From assembly GCF_943193015.1 (NCBI RefSeq), contig NZ_CALPCM010000003.1, positions 62,001-126,000 of the forward strand: DNA of 64,000 nucleotides, written 5' to 3'. Shown here piece after piece: positions 35,685 to 44,317 of this stretch (its first letter is position 1; each line of letters opens with the position of its first letter). The notes beneath the pieces were generated by a model. That model was not told the DNA's origin. It made no database searches and saw nothing but the letters and a program-made list of their open reading frames with translations. The position numbers were made by a program, and so were the translations under genes. This stretch comes from Hominisplanchenecus_A murintestinalis. Lineage in GTDB: Bacteria; Bacillota; Clostridia; Lachnospirales; Lachnospiraceae.

Positions 35685-37841
35685 ATGAACCAGCAGAAAG
35701 GCAGGGTAACGATACCCACCGACTTAGATGTAATTCCACAGACTCTGGAACTAATGGAGGAATGGGGAGCAGATGCTATCCGCGATTGTGACGGTACAGA
35801 TTTTCCAAAAGAACTCTGTGATGTAGATGCTAAAATTTATTCCACTTATTATACCACCAGAAAAGATAATCAGTGGGCATTGGAAAATCCCGAGGAGATA
35901 CAGCAGGTGTATGTCATGACGCCGTTCTATACAGCAGATGGCGATGTACTGAAAATTCATCTGATGAAGGGACTTTATCCTGATATGCTCACGCCGAACA
36001 GCAGAGATGATATCAGGCGCTGGTGGGAAGTCGTGGACCGTACTACAGGCGAAGTAGTGCCTGTGGAAAAGTGGAGCTATTCTGAGGAAGATGGTGATGT
36101 TACCATTCAGACGGAGGCTTTTCATGAATATACAGTCAGTTTCCTGGCATATATCATGTGGGATCCGGTGCATATGTACAATGCAGTGACAAATGACTGG
36201 CAGGGTGTGGAGCATCAGATTACGTTTGATGTGCGCCAGCCGAAAACTCATGATTATACGATGAAACGGCTTCGTAAATTTATTGAGGATCATCCATATG
36301 TGAATGTGCTTCGTTTTACTACATTTTTTCACCAATTCACTTTGTTGTTTGATGAGATGGCAAGGGAAAAATATGTAGACTGGTATGGGTATTCCGCGTC
36401 GGTCAGCCCATATATTCTGGAGCAGTTTGAGAAAGAGGTTGGATATAAATTCCGGCCTGAGTTTATCATTGACCAGGGCTATTATAACAACCAGTACCGT
36501 GTTCCGACAAAAGAGTTCCAGGATTTCCAGGCATTCCAGCGCCGGGAGGTTCGGAGGATTGCTAAGGAGATGGTGGACATTACCCATGAATGCGGGAAAG
36601 AGGCTATGATGTTCCTGGGTGATCACTGGATTGGGACAGAACCATTCCTGGAGGGATTTGAAGAAATCGGACTGGATGCTATTGTGGGCAGTGTAGGGAA
36701 TGGCTCTACGCTTCGGTTAATTAGTGATATCAAGGGCGTGAAATATACCGAAGGACGCCTTCTCCCGTATTTCTTCCCGGACGTGTTTCATGAAGGGGGA
36801 GACCCGGTAAAAGAGGCAAAGATTAACTGGGTAACTGCAAGGCGGGCTATCCTGCGTAAGCCAATTGACCGTATCGGATACGGCGGATACTTAAAACTTG
36901 CGCTGGATTTCCCAGAATTTATTGATTACGTAAAATCTGTCACAGATGAGTTCCGTACGCTGTATGACAATATTAAGGGATGTGTTCCTTATTGTGTGAA
37001 GAAAGTAGCTGTATTGAACTGCTGGGGTAAGATGCGCGCCTGGGGAAATCATATGGTACATCATGCGCTTTATCAGAAAGAGAACTATTTCTACGCGGGA
37101 GTTGTAGAGGCGCTTTCCGGCGCTCCGTTTGATGTGAAGTTTATCAGTTTCCAGGATATTCTGGATGATGCAAAGCTTTTGGATGACATTGATGTTATCA
37201 TTAATGTAGGCGATGCAGATACAGCCCATACAGGCGGTGAATGGTGGGTAAATCCTGAAATTTCAGCAGCTGTTCGGAAATTTGTCTATAACGGCGGCGG
37301 CTTTATCGGTATCGGTGAACCGACGGCACATCAGGCAAACGGCCACTTCTTCCAGCTTGCAAATGTGCTGGGCGTGGAGGAAGAGACAGGTTTCACACTT
37401 GGGTATGATAAGTATAATTGGGAGAGTCATGAGCACTTTATCACAGAAGACAGCAGCGATGAGATTGATTTTGGCGAGAACTTAAAGAGCATTTATGCAC
37501 TGGAGGGAGCGAAGATCCTGGTACAGAAAGGCAAGAGAGTACGCCTGGCTGTAAATGAATTTGGAAAAGGACGCGCCGTATATATGTGCGGTCTGCCTTA
37601 CAGCTTTGAAAACAGCCGTATGTTGTATCGGTCTATCCTGTGGAGTTCCCATGATGAGGAGCATCTGTATAAGTGGTTCAGCTCAAATTACAATGTAGAA
37701 GTTCATGCTTATGTGGAAAACGGGAAATACTGTGTAGTCAATAATACGTATGAGCCGCAGGAGACAACGGTCTATCGTGGCGACGGTTCCAGTTTTGAAT
37801 TGAAGATGGAAGCAAACGAAATCATATGGTATGAGATGTAG
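35685..37841 (+). CDS. gnpA: 1,3-beta-galactosyl-N-acetylhexosamine phosphorylase (GH112)
   Basis: Cytoplasmic enzyme that cleaves galacto-N-biose or lacto-N-biose with phosphate, giving alpha-galactose-1-phosphate and GalNAc or GlcNAc. At 718 aa it matches the family. The N-terminal TIM-barrel domain includes GDHWIGTEPF, with Asp313 at the position I recall for the general acid of the Bifidobacterium longum enzyme. The later GIGEPTAHQ and C-terminal beta domains are intact. Preference for GNB, LNB or galactosyl-rhamnose cannot be told by eye; the NahK gene argues for HexNAc products. Also called lnpA. GGAGG precedes ATG 35685. Confidence 0.95.
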   Translation: MNQQKGRVTIPTDLDVIPQTLELMEEWGADAIRDCDGTDFPKELCDVDAKIYSTYYTTRKDNQWALENPEEIQQVYVMTPFYTADGDVLKIHLMKGLYPDMLTPNSRDDIRRWWEVVDRTTGEVVPVEKWSYSEEDGDVTIQTEAFHEYTVSFLAYIMWDPVHMYNAVTNDWQGVEHQITFDVRQPKTHDYTMKRLRKFIEDHPYVNVLRFTTFFHQFTLLFDEMAREKYVDWYGYSASVSPYILEQFEKEVGYKFRPEFIIDQGYYNNQYRVPTKEFQDFQAFQRREVRRIAKEMVDITHECGKEAMMFLGDHWIGTEPFLEGFEEIGLDAIVGSVGNGSTLRLISDIKGVKYTEGRLLPYFFPDVFHEGGDPVKEAKINWVTARRAILRKPIDRIGYGGYLKLALDFPEFIDYVKSVTDEFRTLYDNIKGCVPYCVKKVAVLNCWGKMRAWGNHMVHHALYQKENYFYAGVVEALSGAPFDVKFISFQDILDDAKLLDDIDVIINVGDADTAHTGGEWWVNPEISAAVRKFVYNGGGFIGIGEPTAHQANGHFFQLANVLGVEEETGFTLGYDKYNWESHEHFITEDSSDEIDFGENLKSIYALEGAKILVQKGKRVRLAVNEFGKGRAVYMCGLPYSFENSRMLYRSILWSSHDEEHLYKWFSSNYNVEVHAYVENGKYCVVNNTYEPQETTVYRGDGSSFELKMEANEIIWYEM

Positions 37842-37857
37842 CGTAGGCTGAATAGCC

Positions 37858-37892
37858 ACAAGGGGGCAGGGACTGCGGTTCCTGCCCTTTGT
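37858..37892 (+). other. Intercistronic hairpin after the phosphorylase gene
   Basis: AAGGGGGCAGG and CCTGCCCTTTGT form a stem with a ten-base loop in the 100-base gap before the nucleotidyltransferase gene. No T run follows, so it is more likely an mRNA processing or stability element than a terminator. Confidence 0.5.
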
Positions 37893-37941
37893 AGAAGAGA
37901 CAGAAAAGACGACGCGGCAATGCGTTAAGAAGGGGGAAAAA

Positions 37942-38871
37942 ATGAAGAAACCAGTGTTAGTGATTATGGCGGCAGGCATGGGAAGCCGTTACGGGGGGCT
38001 TAAGCAGATTGACCCGATTGATAATGAAGGGCATATTATCATTGACTTTTCCATTTATGATGCTATCCGGGCAGGATTTGAGAAAGTCGTGTTTATTATT
38101 AAGAAAGAAAATGAAGCGGACTTTAAAGCGGTGATTGGCGACAGGATGCAGAAGCATATAGAGGTAGAATATGTATATCAGGAGCTGACGAATCTGCCAG
38201 AGGGATATTCCGTGCCGGAAGGACGTGTGAAACCATATGGAACAGGACATGCAATCCTGAGCTGCCTGAATGCTATCGATGGTCCGTTTGCTGTAATCAA
38301 TGCAGATGATTATTACGGAAAGAACGCATATCAGATGATTTACGATTATCTGGCAAACCATGAGGATGACGACAAATACCGCTATGCAATGGTGGGATAT
38401 ATCCTGGAAAATACATTGACTGACAACGGGCATGTGGCAAGGGGAGTATGTGTGACGGATGAGAAGAACTTCCTGACGGATATCAACGAGCGTACACGCA
38501 TTGAGCGCAGAGCCGACGGAACGGCAGCCTATACAGAAGATGAAGGGGCAACCTGGACGACAATTCCGGCGGGCAGTATCGTATCTATGAATCTCTGGGG
38601 ATTTTCTGCAAGCCTTTTAAAAGAACTGAAAGAGAGATTTCCAAAGTTCCTTGAAGCAAATATGGCTTCTAATCCGCTGAAATGTGAATTTTTCCTTCCC
38701 TCGGTCGTAAATGAGCTGTTGGATGAAGGAAAAGCTACTGTAGAAGTGTTAGAATCTGCGGATCGGTGGTACGGCGTGACCTACAAAGAGGATAAAGAGT
38801 TTGTCGTAAACGCAATTAAGGGATTGAAAGACAGTGGGTTATATCCACAGCACTTATGGGAGGAAAAGTAA
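37942..38871 (+). CDS. Nucleotidyltransferase, probable hexose/HexNAc-1-phosphate uridylyltransferase
   Basis: A 309-aa sugar-phosphate nucleotidyltransferase. The N-terminus VIMAAGMGSRYGGLKQ is a GxGxR-type nucleotide-binding motif, and INADDYYG carries the metal-binding Asp. In bifidobacterial GNB/LNB operons the corresponding step is done by LnpC, a UDP-glucose:hexose-1-phosphate transferase; this protein belongs to the pyrophosphorylase-like fold instead. The likely substrates are UTP with galactose-1-phosphate or GlcNAc-1-phosphate, inferred from its neighbours NahK and GalE. GGGGG-type ribosome site before ATG 37942. Confidence 0.82.
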   Translation: MKKPVLVIMAAGMGSRYGGLKQIDPIDNEGHIIIDFSIYDAIRAGFEKVVFIIKKENEADFKAVIGDRMQKHIEVEYVYQELTNLPEGYSVPEGRVKPYGTGHAILSCLNAIDGPFAVINADDYYGKNAYQMIYDYLANHEDDDKYRYAMVGYILENTLTDNGHVARGVCVTDEKNFLTDINERTRIERRADGTAAYTEDEGATWTTIPAGSIVSMNLWGFSASLLKELKERFPKFLEANMASNPLKCEFFLPSVVNELLDEGKATVEVLESADRWYGVTYKEDKEFVVNAIKGLKDSGLYPQHLWEEK

Positions 38872-38872
38872 A

Positions 38873-39988
38873 ATGGAGAGAAATGAGAAATGCAAAGCGA
38901 TTGAAGAGGCAGTTCAGCAGTTTGCTTTAGAAGGCACCGTGGAAACTTATGAGCCGTATGGAAGCGGGCATATCAATGATACATACCGTGTGACCTGCCG
39001 CCTGGAAGATGGTTCTACGAAATATTATATCCTTCAGCGCATGAATAAAGAGATTTTTACAAAACCGGTAGAACTGATGGAAAACGTTGTAAATGTAACT
39101 TCTTACCTTCGTAAAATTATCATTGAGAAAGGCGGAAATCCGGAGAGGGAAACGTTAAACATCATCCTGACAAAAGATGGAAAGAACTTTTATGTGGACA
39201 GCATCGGAGAATATTGGAGAGTTTATGTCTTTATTGAAGATGCATTCAGCTATGATGCAGTAGAAAAACCGGAAGATTTCTATGCGAGTGCGCTGGCATT
39301 TGGAGATTTTCAGAGCCTTCTGGCTGACTATCCGGCTGAGACGCTTCATGAGACTATTGAGGGATTCCATGACACAAAGAAGAGATTTGCCAGATTTAAA
39401 GAAGTGCTGGCAGCCGATGTGATGGGAAGGGCGGCTTCCGTACAGAAAGAAATCCAGTTTGTACTTGACCATGAAGAGACAGCAAATATATTGGGAGATC
39501 TGCAGGCGGCAGGGGAACTTCCTCTGCGTGTAACCCACAACGACACGAAGCTCAACAATATCATGATTGATAAGGCGACAGGAAAGGGTCTGTGCGTTAT
39601 CGATTTGGATACTGTTATGCCGGGATTGGCTATTAATGACTTTGGTGACAGCATCCGTTTTGGTGCAAGCACTGCTGCTGAGGATGAGATAGATTTGGAC
39701 AAAGTAACCTGCAGCATGGACTTGTTTGATATTTACACAAAAGGATTTATTGAGGGATGTAAGGGAAGCCTTACGGCAAAAGAAATTGAGATGCTTCCGA
39801 TGGGCGCAAAAGTTATGACTTATGAGTGCGGCATGCGCTTCCTGACGGATTATCTGGAGGGCGATGTATACTTCAAAATACACAGAGAAAACCATAACTT
39901 AGACCGTGCAAGAACCCAGTTCAAATTGGTAGCCGATATGGAAGCAAAATGGGAGACAATGAAAGAAATTGTTGCTAAGTATGCGTAA
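38873..39988 (+). CDS. nahK: N-acetylhexosamine 1-kinase (NahK-like)
   Basis: Aminoglycoside-phosphotransferase-fold kinase that phosphorylates GlcNAc/GalNAc at C1. It has an N-terminal ATP lobe (YGSGHINDTYRV), the catalytic loop THNDTKLNNIMID with the base Asp, and the metal-binding CVIDLDTVMPG. ATG 38873 begins one base after the preceding stop codon with GGGAGGAAAA as ribosome site; an in-frame ATG at 38834 would lie within the previous gene. Length is 371 aa. Placement after the phosphorylase supports use of its HexNAc product. Confidence 0.92.
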   Translation: MERNEKCKAIEEAVQQFALEGTVETYEPYGSGHINDTYRVTCRLEDGSTKYYILQRMNKEIFTKPVELMENVVNVTSYLRKIIIEKGGNPERETLNIILTKDGKNFYVDSIGEYWRVYVFIEDAFSYDAVEKPEDFYASALAFGDFQSLLADYPAETLHETIEGFHDTKKRFARFKEVLAADVMGRAASVQKEIQFVLDHEETANILGDLQAAGELPLRVTHNDTKLNNIMIDKATGKGLCVIDLDTVMPGLAINDFGDSIRFGASTAAEDEIDLDKVTCSMDLFDIYTKGFIEGCKGSLTAKEIEMLPMGAKVMTYECGMRFLTDYLEGDVYFKIHRENHNLDRARTQFKLVADMEAKWETMKEIVAKYA

Positions 39989-40053
39989 GTGCGTTATAGT
40001 AAAAATGGAACGTTACAGACGTAAACGATTATGGTTTTAAAGGAGGATTTCAG

Positions 40054-41073
40054 ATGTCAATTTTAGTTACAGGCGGTGCAGGGTATATTGGAAGCCATAC
40101 ATGTATCGAGCTGCTGAATGCAGGATATGAAGTAGTCGTGCTGGACAACCTCTATAATTCCAGCGAGAAAGCGCTGGAGCGTGTAGAGCAGATTACCGGA
40201 AAGAAAGTGACTTTCTATAAAGCAGACATTCTTGATAAAGAAGCAATGAATGAGATTTTCGATAAAGAGGATATTGATTCCGTTATTCATTTTGCAGGCC
40301 TGAAAGCTGTTGGTGAGTCCGTGGCTAAGCCTTTGGAGTATTACCACAACAATATGACCGGAACATTTAATCTCTGTGATGTGATGAGAAACCACGGCGT
40401 GAAGAAAATCATTTTCAGCTCTTCCGCTACTGTTTATGGTGATCCGGCGTTTATTCCGATTACAGAGGAATGTCCGAAGGGGCAGATTACAAACCCATAC
40501 GGACAGACAAAGGGAATGCTGGAGCAGGTATTGACAGATCTTCATATTTCAGATCCTGAGTGGAATGTGGTACTGCTTCGTTACTTCAACCCGATTGGGG
40601 CACATAAGAGCGGCACCATCGGCGAAGACCCGAAAGGAATCCCGAACAATCTGGTTCCGTACATTGCGCAGGTGGCAGTCGGAAAGAGGGAATGCCTGGG
40701 TGTATTCGGAAATAATTACGATACCCATGATGGTACAGGCGTGCGTGATTATATCCATGTCGTAGACCTGGCAAGAGGACATGTGAAAGCGCTGCAGAAA
40801 TTCCAGGATGAGCCGAACGTATATATCTATAATCTGGGAACAGGAAACGGCTACAGCGTACTGGATGTGCTTCATGCGTTTGAGAAAGCCTGCGGAAAGA
40901 AGCTTCCTTATGAAGTTAAGGAGCGCCGCCCGGGAGATATCGCTACCTGTTATGCAGATCCTGCAAAAGCGAAGGCTGAACTCGGCTGGGAGGCAGAGTA
41001 TGGCATTGAGGAGATGTGTGAGGATTCCTGGAGATGGCAGAGCCAGAATCCGGACGGATACAATACAAAATAA
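40054..41073 (+). CDS. galE: UDP-glucose 4-epimerase
   Basis: NAD-dependent epimerase interconverting UDP-Gal and UDP-Glc, possibly UDP-HexNAc as well. The Rossmann motif GGAGYIGSH is at residues 7-15, the catalytic SSSATVYG stretch near 122-129, and the YxxxK pair is Tyr149/Lys153 in NPYGQTK. Length is 339 aa. It is the last gene of the GNB/LNB operon and corresponds to LnpD of bifidobacteria. AAAGGAGG precedes ATG 40054. Confidence 0.96.
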   Translation: MSILVTGGAGYIGSHTCIELLNAGYEVVVLDNLYNSSEKALERVEQITGKKVTFYKADILDKEAMNEIFDKEDIDSVIHFAGLKAVGESVAKPLEYYHNNMTGTFNLCDVMRNHGVKKIIFSSSATVYGDPAFIPITEECPKGQITNPYGQTKGMLEQVLTDLHISDPEWNVVLLRYFNPIGAHKSGTIGEDPKGIPNNLVPYIAQVAVGKRECLGVFGNNYDTHDGTGVRDYIHVVDLARGHVKALQKFQDEPNVYIYNLGTGNGYSVLDVLHAFEKACGKKLPYEVKERRPGDIATCYADPAKAKAELGWEAEYGIEEMCEDSWRWQSQNPDGYNTK

Positions 41074-41088
41074 AGGATGGGTAAAAAT

Positions 41089-41127
41089 GGGGAACTGCTT
41101 CTGTGTATGAAGCGGTTCCCTGTTTTT
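41089..41127 (+). terminator. Rho-independent terminator of the GNB/LNB operon
   Basis: GGGGAACTGCTTC (41089-41101) pairs with GAAGCGGTTCCC (41109-41120), followed by TGTTTTT. It lies between the convergent genes galE and aroE. Confidence 0.85.
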
Positions 41128-41136
41128 GGGTGTAGA

Positions 41137-42009
41137 TTAGAAATTAGAAGGAGTAAAATAAGCCTGTTTGATTGCGTTTATCGGCATTTCTTTTCCGGTC
41201 CACAGACGAAAAGCTTCGGCGCCCTGGAAGAGCAGCATGTACAGTCCGTTAAAAGTGGGGCAGCCTTTGGCTTGCGCCATCTGCAGCAGCCGCGTTTTTC
41301 GGGGATTGTAAATGATATCCGATACGATTAATTCCGGGTGGAGCAGGGAACCGTCTGAAAGGATACATTCAGATTCGTGGGGAGCCATGCCTACGGAAGT
41401 ACCGTTTGTGAGAATGGCGCTTTCACGCAGGCACTTTTCGAGGGATGAGGAATCTGCCAGGTCATAAAGCCTGGTGCGGCAAGATGTATTTGCATTGATG
41501 GTGTCGGCCAGCCTGACGGCATGTTCCCAGGAGCGTCCATTCCGGTTAAAGATATTCAGGGTTTTTACACCGTCCAGGGCAGCTTGTACAGCGATGGCGG
41601 TAGAGGCGCCTCCTGCCCCCAAAAGCGTCATTTCTTTTCCGATGATATCGAATCCTGCTTCTTTTACGGACATCATATAGCCGATGCCGTCCGTGTTATG
41701 CCCAATCAGGATACCGTTTTCGTTGACAACAGTGTTTACCGCTCTAATCATCTGTGCGGCTGGGGAAAGGCTGTCGCACAGTTCACACATGCGTTGTTTA
41801 TCCGGCATAGTGCAGTTCCATCCCCTGGCGCCGAGGGTGCGCAGCCCGTGTACGGCGTCAGCCAGTGAATCTACTCCTACGTCAAAACAGAGATAAGAAT
41901 AATCAAGTCCCAGAAGCCCGAAAGCCTTGTTGTGCATCAGCGGCGAAATGCTGTGGGATACAGGGCTTCCGAGCAGCCCTGTGAGTTTTGTATGTCCTGT
42001 GATTTCCAT
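41137..42009 (-). CDS. aroE: Shikimate dehydrogenase
   Basis: NADP(H)-dependent enzyme reducing 3-dehydroshikimate to shikimate. The substrate motif SHSISPLMHN and catalytic Lys/Asp region (MPDKQ instead of the usual VPxK) are in the N-terminal domain; the nucleotide-binding loop is LGAGGASTAI near residue 130. At 290 aa it is full length. It stands alone rather than in an aro operon, convergent with galE, with its own good promoter. GGAGG precedes the ATG at 42009. A quinate/shikimate (YdiB-like) activity cannot be excluded. Confidence 0.92.
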   Translation of the reverse strand: MEITGHTKLTGLLGSPVSHSISPLMHNKAFGLLGLDYSYLCFDVGVDSLADAVHGLRTLGARGWNCTMPDKQRMCELCDSLSPAAQMIRAVNTVVNENGILIGHNTDGIGYMMSVKEAGFDIIGKEMTLLGAGGASTAIAVQAALDGVKTLNIFNRNGRSWEHAVRLADTINANTSCRTRLYDLADSSSLEKCLRESAILTNGTSVGMAPHESECILSDGSLLHPELIVSDIIYNPRKTRLLQMAQAKGCPTFNGLYMLLFQGAEAFRLWTGKEMPINAIKQAYFTPSNF

Positions 42010-42038
42010 TGTATGCTTTACCTCCTGTATTTACAGAT

Positions 42039-42067
42039 ATTTTAAAGCAGCGGGGACAGGGTGTCAA
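42039..42067 (-). promoter_or_regulatory. Predicted sigma-A promoter of aroE
   Basis: On the minus strand TTGACA (42067-42062) and TAAAAT (42044-42039) are separated by exactly 17 bp, about 30 bases before the aroE ATG. Confidence 0.65.
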
Positions 42068-42084
42068 TGGATAGTATATGAATG

Positions 42085-42115
42085 GTTACAGTGAAGCCAA
42101 AGACTGAACTGTAAC
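42085..42115. promoter_or_regulatory. Inverted repeat between aroE and DUF2130 promoters
   Basis: GTTACAGT (42085-42092) and ACTGTAAC (42108-42115) are a perfect 8-bp inverted repeat with 23 bp centre to centre, about two helical turns. It lies between the two divergent promoters and could be an operator for either. Confidence 0.45.
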
Positions 42116-42138
42116 TATTTGTGTATAAAATGTTTACT

Positions 42139-42167
42139 TTGTATGGGAAAATTCAGGCGGGTATGGT
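42139..42167 (+). promoter_or_regulatory. Predicted promoter of the DUF2130-DUF4317-topB unit
   Basis: TTGTAT (42139-42144) and TATGGT (42162-42167) are 17 bp apart, upstream of the GGGAGG ribosome site at 42229. The -35 is a weak match. Confidence 0.45.
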
Positions 42168-42240
42168 AAAATGAAAACATTGTGATAAAAGGATGCCGTG
42201 TATAAAGGATACACGGGATAAGATACAGGGAGGAATTTTT

Positions 42241-43635
42241 ATGCAGGAAATTAAATGTCCCAAATGCGGCGAGTTATTTCAGGTGGATGAGTCGGGCTAT
42301 GCCGCGATTGTGAAACAGGTCAGGGATAAGGAGTTTGGAAAAGAAATACGCGAGCGTGAGGCGCAGTTTAAGACGGAGAGGGAAGCGGCTGTAAAGCTGG
42401 CGCAGGCGGAAACGGAAAAGACTTTGCAGGAAAAGTTTGCAGAGCAGGAAAGGAAGATTGTAGAACTTGAGAAAAAAGTACAGGCTGAGAATGAGGCAAA
42501 AAAACTGGAGGTAGCGAAGGCGCTTTCAGAAAAAGAAAGCGAAATCGCCAGGCTTCAGGCAAAGATAGAAGCGGAGGGAAGTGCAAAGAAACTGGCAGTG
42601 GCCGAAGCAGTTTCTAAAAAGGAAAAGGAAATTGCCGAACTGCGGGCAAAAATAGAGTCAGAGAGCAGTGCAAAAAAATTGGCGGTAGCGGAGGCAGTTT
42701 CGGAAAAGGAGAAAGAGATTGCAAGTAAAGAGAAGAGGATTTATGAGCTGAAAAGCAAGATTGAGAATCAGGAAACGGAGAGACAGCTGAAAGAGCAGTC
42801 TCTGAAAGAGAGCTACGAGAAGCAGCTGGAGATGAAGGAAGAACAGATTAGCTATTATAAGGATTTCAAGGCACGCCAGTCGACAAAGATGGTAGGGGAA
42901 AGCCTGGAACAGCACTGTGAAATAGAGTTTAACAGGCTTCGTGCCACGGCGTTTCCCAGTGCGTATTTTGAGAAGGATAATGATGCGAGGACAGGGAGCA
43001 AGGGCGATTTCATTTACCGGGAAGCAGACCCTGATGGGACAGAATTTATTTCGGTGATGTTTGAGATGAAAAATGAGATGGATGAAACCGCAACGAAGAA
43101 AAAGAATGAGGATTTCCTGAAAGAACTGGATAAAGACAGGAAAGAGAAAGGATGCGAATATGCGGTGTTGGTATCGCTTCTGGAAGCGGATAATGAGTTG
43201 TACAATTCCGGGATTGTGGATATGTCCCACCGCTATCAGAAAATGTATGTGATACGCCCCCAGTTTTTCATTCCGATGATTACTTTGCTTCGGAATGCGG
43301 CATTGAACTCGCTGAAGTACAGGCAGGAGCTTGCCGTCATCAGGAACCAGAATATTGATATTTCACGGTTTGAAGATGATATGAACGATTTTAAAGAGAA
43401 GTTTGCCAGGAATTACAGGCTGGCAAGTGAGAAATTCCAGACGGCAATTAAAGAGATTGATAAGACAATAGACCATTTGCAGAAAACGAAAGAGGCGCTG
43501 CTTTCGTCTGAGAACAATCTACGTCTGGCAAATAATAAAGCGGAAGAGCTGAGCATTAAACGGCTGACACGCAAAAATCCAACAATGGCGGCTAAATTTG
43601 CCGAGCTTGAAGAGAAAAAGAGAGGGGAAGAATAG
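42241..43635 (+). CDS. DUF2130 domain protein with long coiled coil
   Basis: A 464-aa cytoplasmic protein. It starts with a single CPKCGE knuckle, continues with about 180 residues of Glu/Lys/Ala-rich coiled coil containing three 29-residue tandem repeats (about 87-173), and ends in the DUF2130 domain (about 220-430). That domain contains GSKGDFIYRE and VMFEMKNEMD, which look like a restriction-endonuclease-fold core; a nuclease function is inference only. The function of the family is unknown to me. ATG 42241 has GGGAGG upstream; the in-frame ATG 42193 lacks a site. Confidence 0.85.
   Translation: MQEIKCPKCGELFQVDESGYAAIVKQVRDKEFGKEIREREAQFKTEREAAVKLAQAETEKTLQEKFAEQERKIVELEKKVQAENEAKKLEVAKALSEKESEIARLQAKIEAEGSAKKLAVAEAVSKKEKEIAELRAKIESESSAKKLAVAEAVSEKEKEIASKEKRIYELKSKIENQETERQLKEQSLKESYEKQLEMKEEQISYYKDFKARQSTKMVGESLEQHCEIEFNRLRATAFPSAYFEKDNDARTGSKGDFIYREADPDGTEFISVMFEMKNEMDETATKKKNEDFLKELDKDRKEKGCEYAVLVSLLEADNELYNSGIVDMSHRYQKMYVIRPQFFIPMITLLRNAALNSLKYRQELAVIRNQNIDISRFEDDMNDFKEKFARNYRLASEKFQTAIKEIDKTIDHLQKTKEALLSSENNLRLANNKAEELSIKRLTRKNPTMAAKFAELEEKKRGEE
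42499..42759 (+). repeat. Three 87-bp repeats within the DUF2130 gene
   Basis: Copies at 42499-42585, 42586-42672 and 42673-42759 each encode a 29-residue coiled-coil unit beginning KKLxVAxAxS. The first halves of all copies are closely alike; the second half of the third copy has diverged. Confidence 0.85.
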
Positions 43636-43644
43636 GAGACGGTC

Positions 43645-44271
43645 ATGATTCAAAGAGAGGATATGCTGGAGCTTACAAGGCGGATGACGCCAAAGCGGAC
43701 TTCTTTTACCCGGATTGCCGGGGCATATATGGATAAGGATGGGGAAATAGACGGCAGCTTCAACACAAATTTCCTGAAACTGTCTGCGTCTGAGAAGGAA
43801 AAAAATCTGGCGGTTGCAAAAACAATACCTTTTTCAGAAACAAATGAACAGTTAAAGGAATACCGCTTTCCGGCAGAAAATGAAAAGTCAAAAGAAATCT
43901 GGCGGCTTCTGACGGCAGTGAAATCCTGCGGTTTGAAAAATGACGCATTAATGGATGCTTTTTATGAACTGGTGGGCAGAGAATACCGGGCAGACGAGGA
44001 CTATGCGGTATTTGTGTTTCATGACCGTTACGATGTGCCGGTGAAGGCGGCGGATAAAGAGCGGATGGGGGAATCGGAGGAGGTGTATGAATACCTGATT
44101 TGCGCCATCTGTCCGCTGACAGGCGACTATGAACCGGGAAGACCGGAATGCGGATTTTTATTTCCGTCTTTTAAAGACAGGAGCAGCGATTGGAATCATG
44201 TGGCTGTTTATCAGGCAGATCCGGGACATTTGCACAGGGAGCTTATGGAAAAGATTTTGTATTTAAAATGA
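43645..44271 (+). CDS. DUF4317 family protein
   Basis: A 208-aa protein without membrane segments. The N-terminus, REDMLELTRRMTPKRTSFTRI followed by a GAYMD stretch, is characteristic of the DUF4317 family common in Lachnospiraceae. The family function is not known to me, and most members are longer, so this may be a short variant. AGGAGAC precedes ATG 43645; it lies 9 bases after the DUF2130 gene and 46 bases before topB, so the three genes are probably co-transcribed. Confidence 0.8.
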   Translation: MIQREDMLELTRRMTPKRTSFTRIAGAYMDKDGEIDGSFNTNFLKLSASEKEKNLAVAKTIPFSETNEQLKEYRFPAENEKSKEIWRLLTAVKSCGLKNDALMDAFYELVGREYRADEDYAVFVFHDRYDVPVKAADKERMGESEEVYEYLICAICPLTGDYEPGRPECGFLFPSFKDRSSDWNHVAVYQADPGHLHRELMEKILYLK

Positions 44272-44317
44272 TAAATGCTGTTTCCTGATGAGAGGCCGCA
44301 CAAGAGAGGAGAATTTT

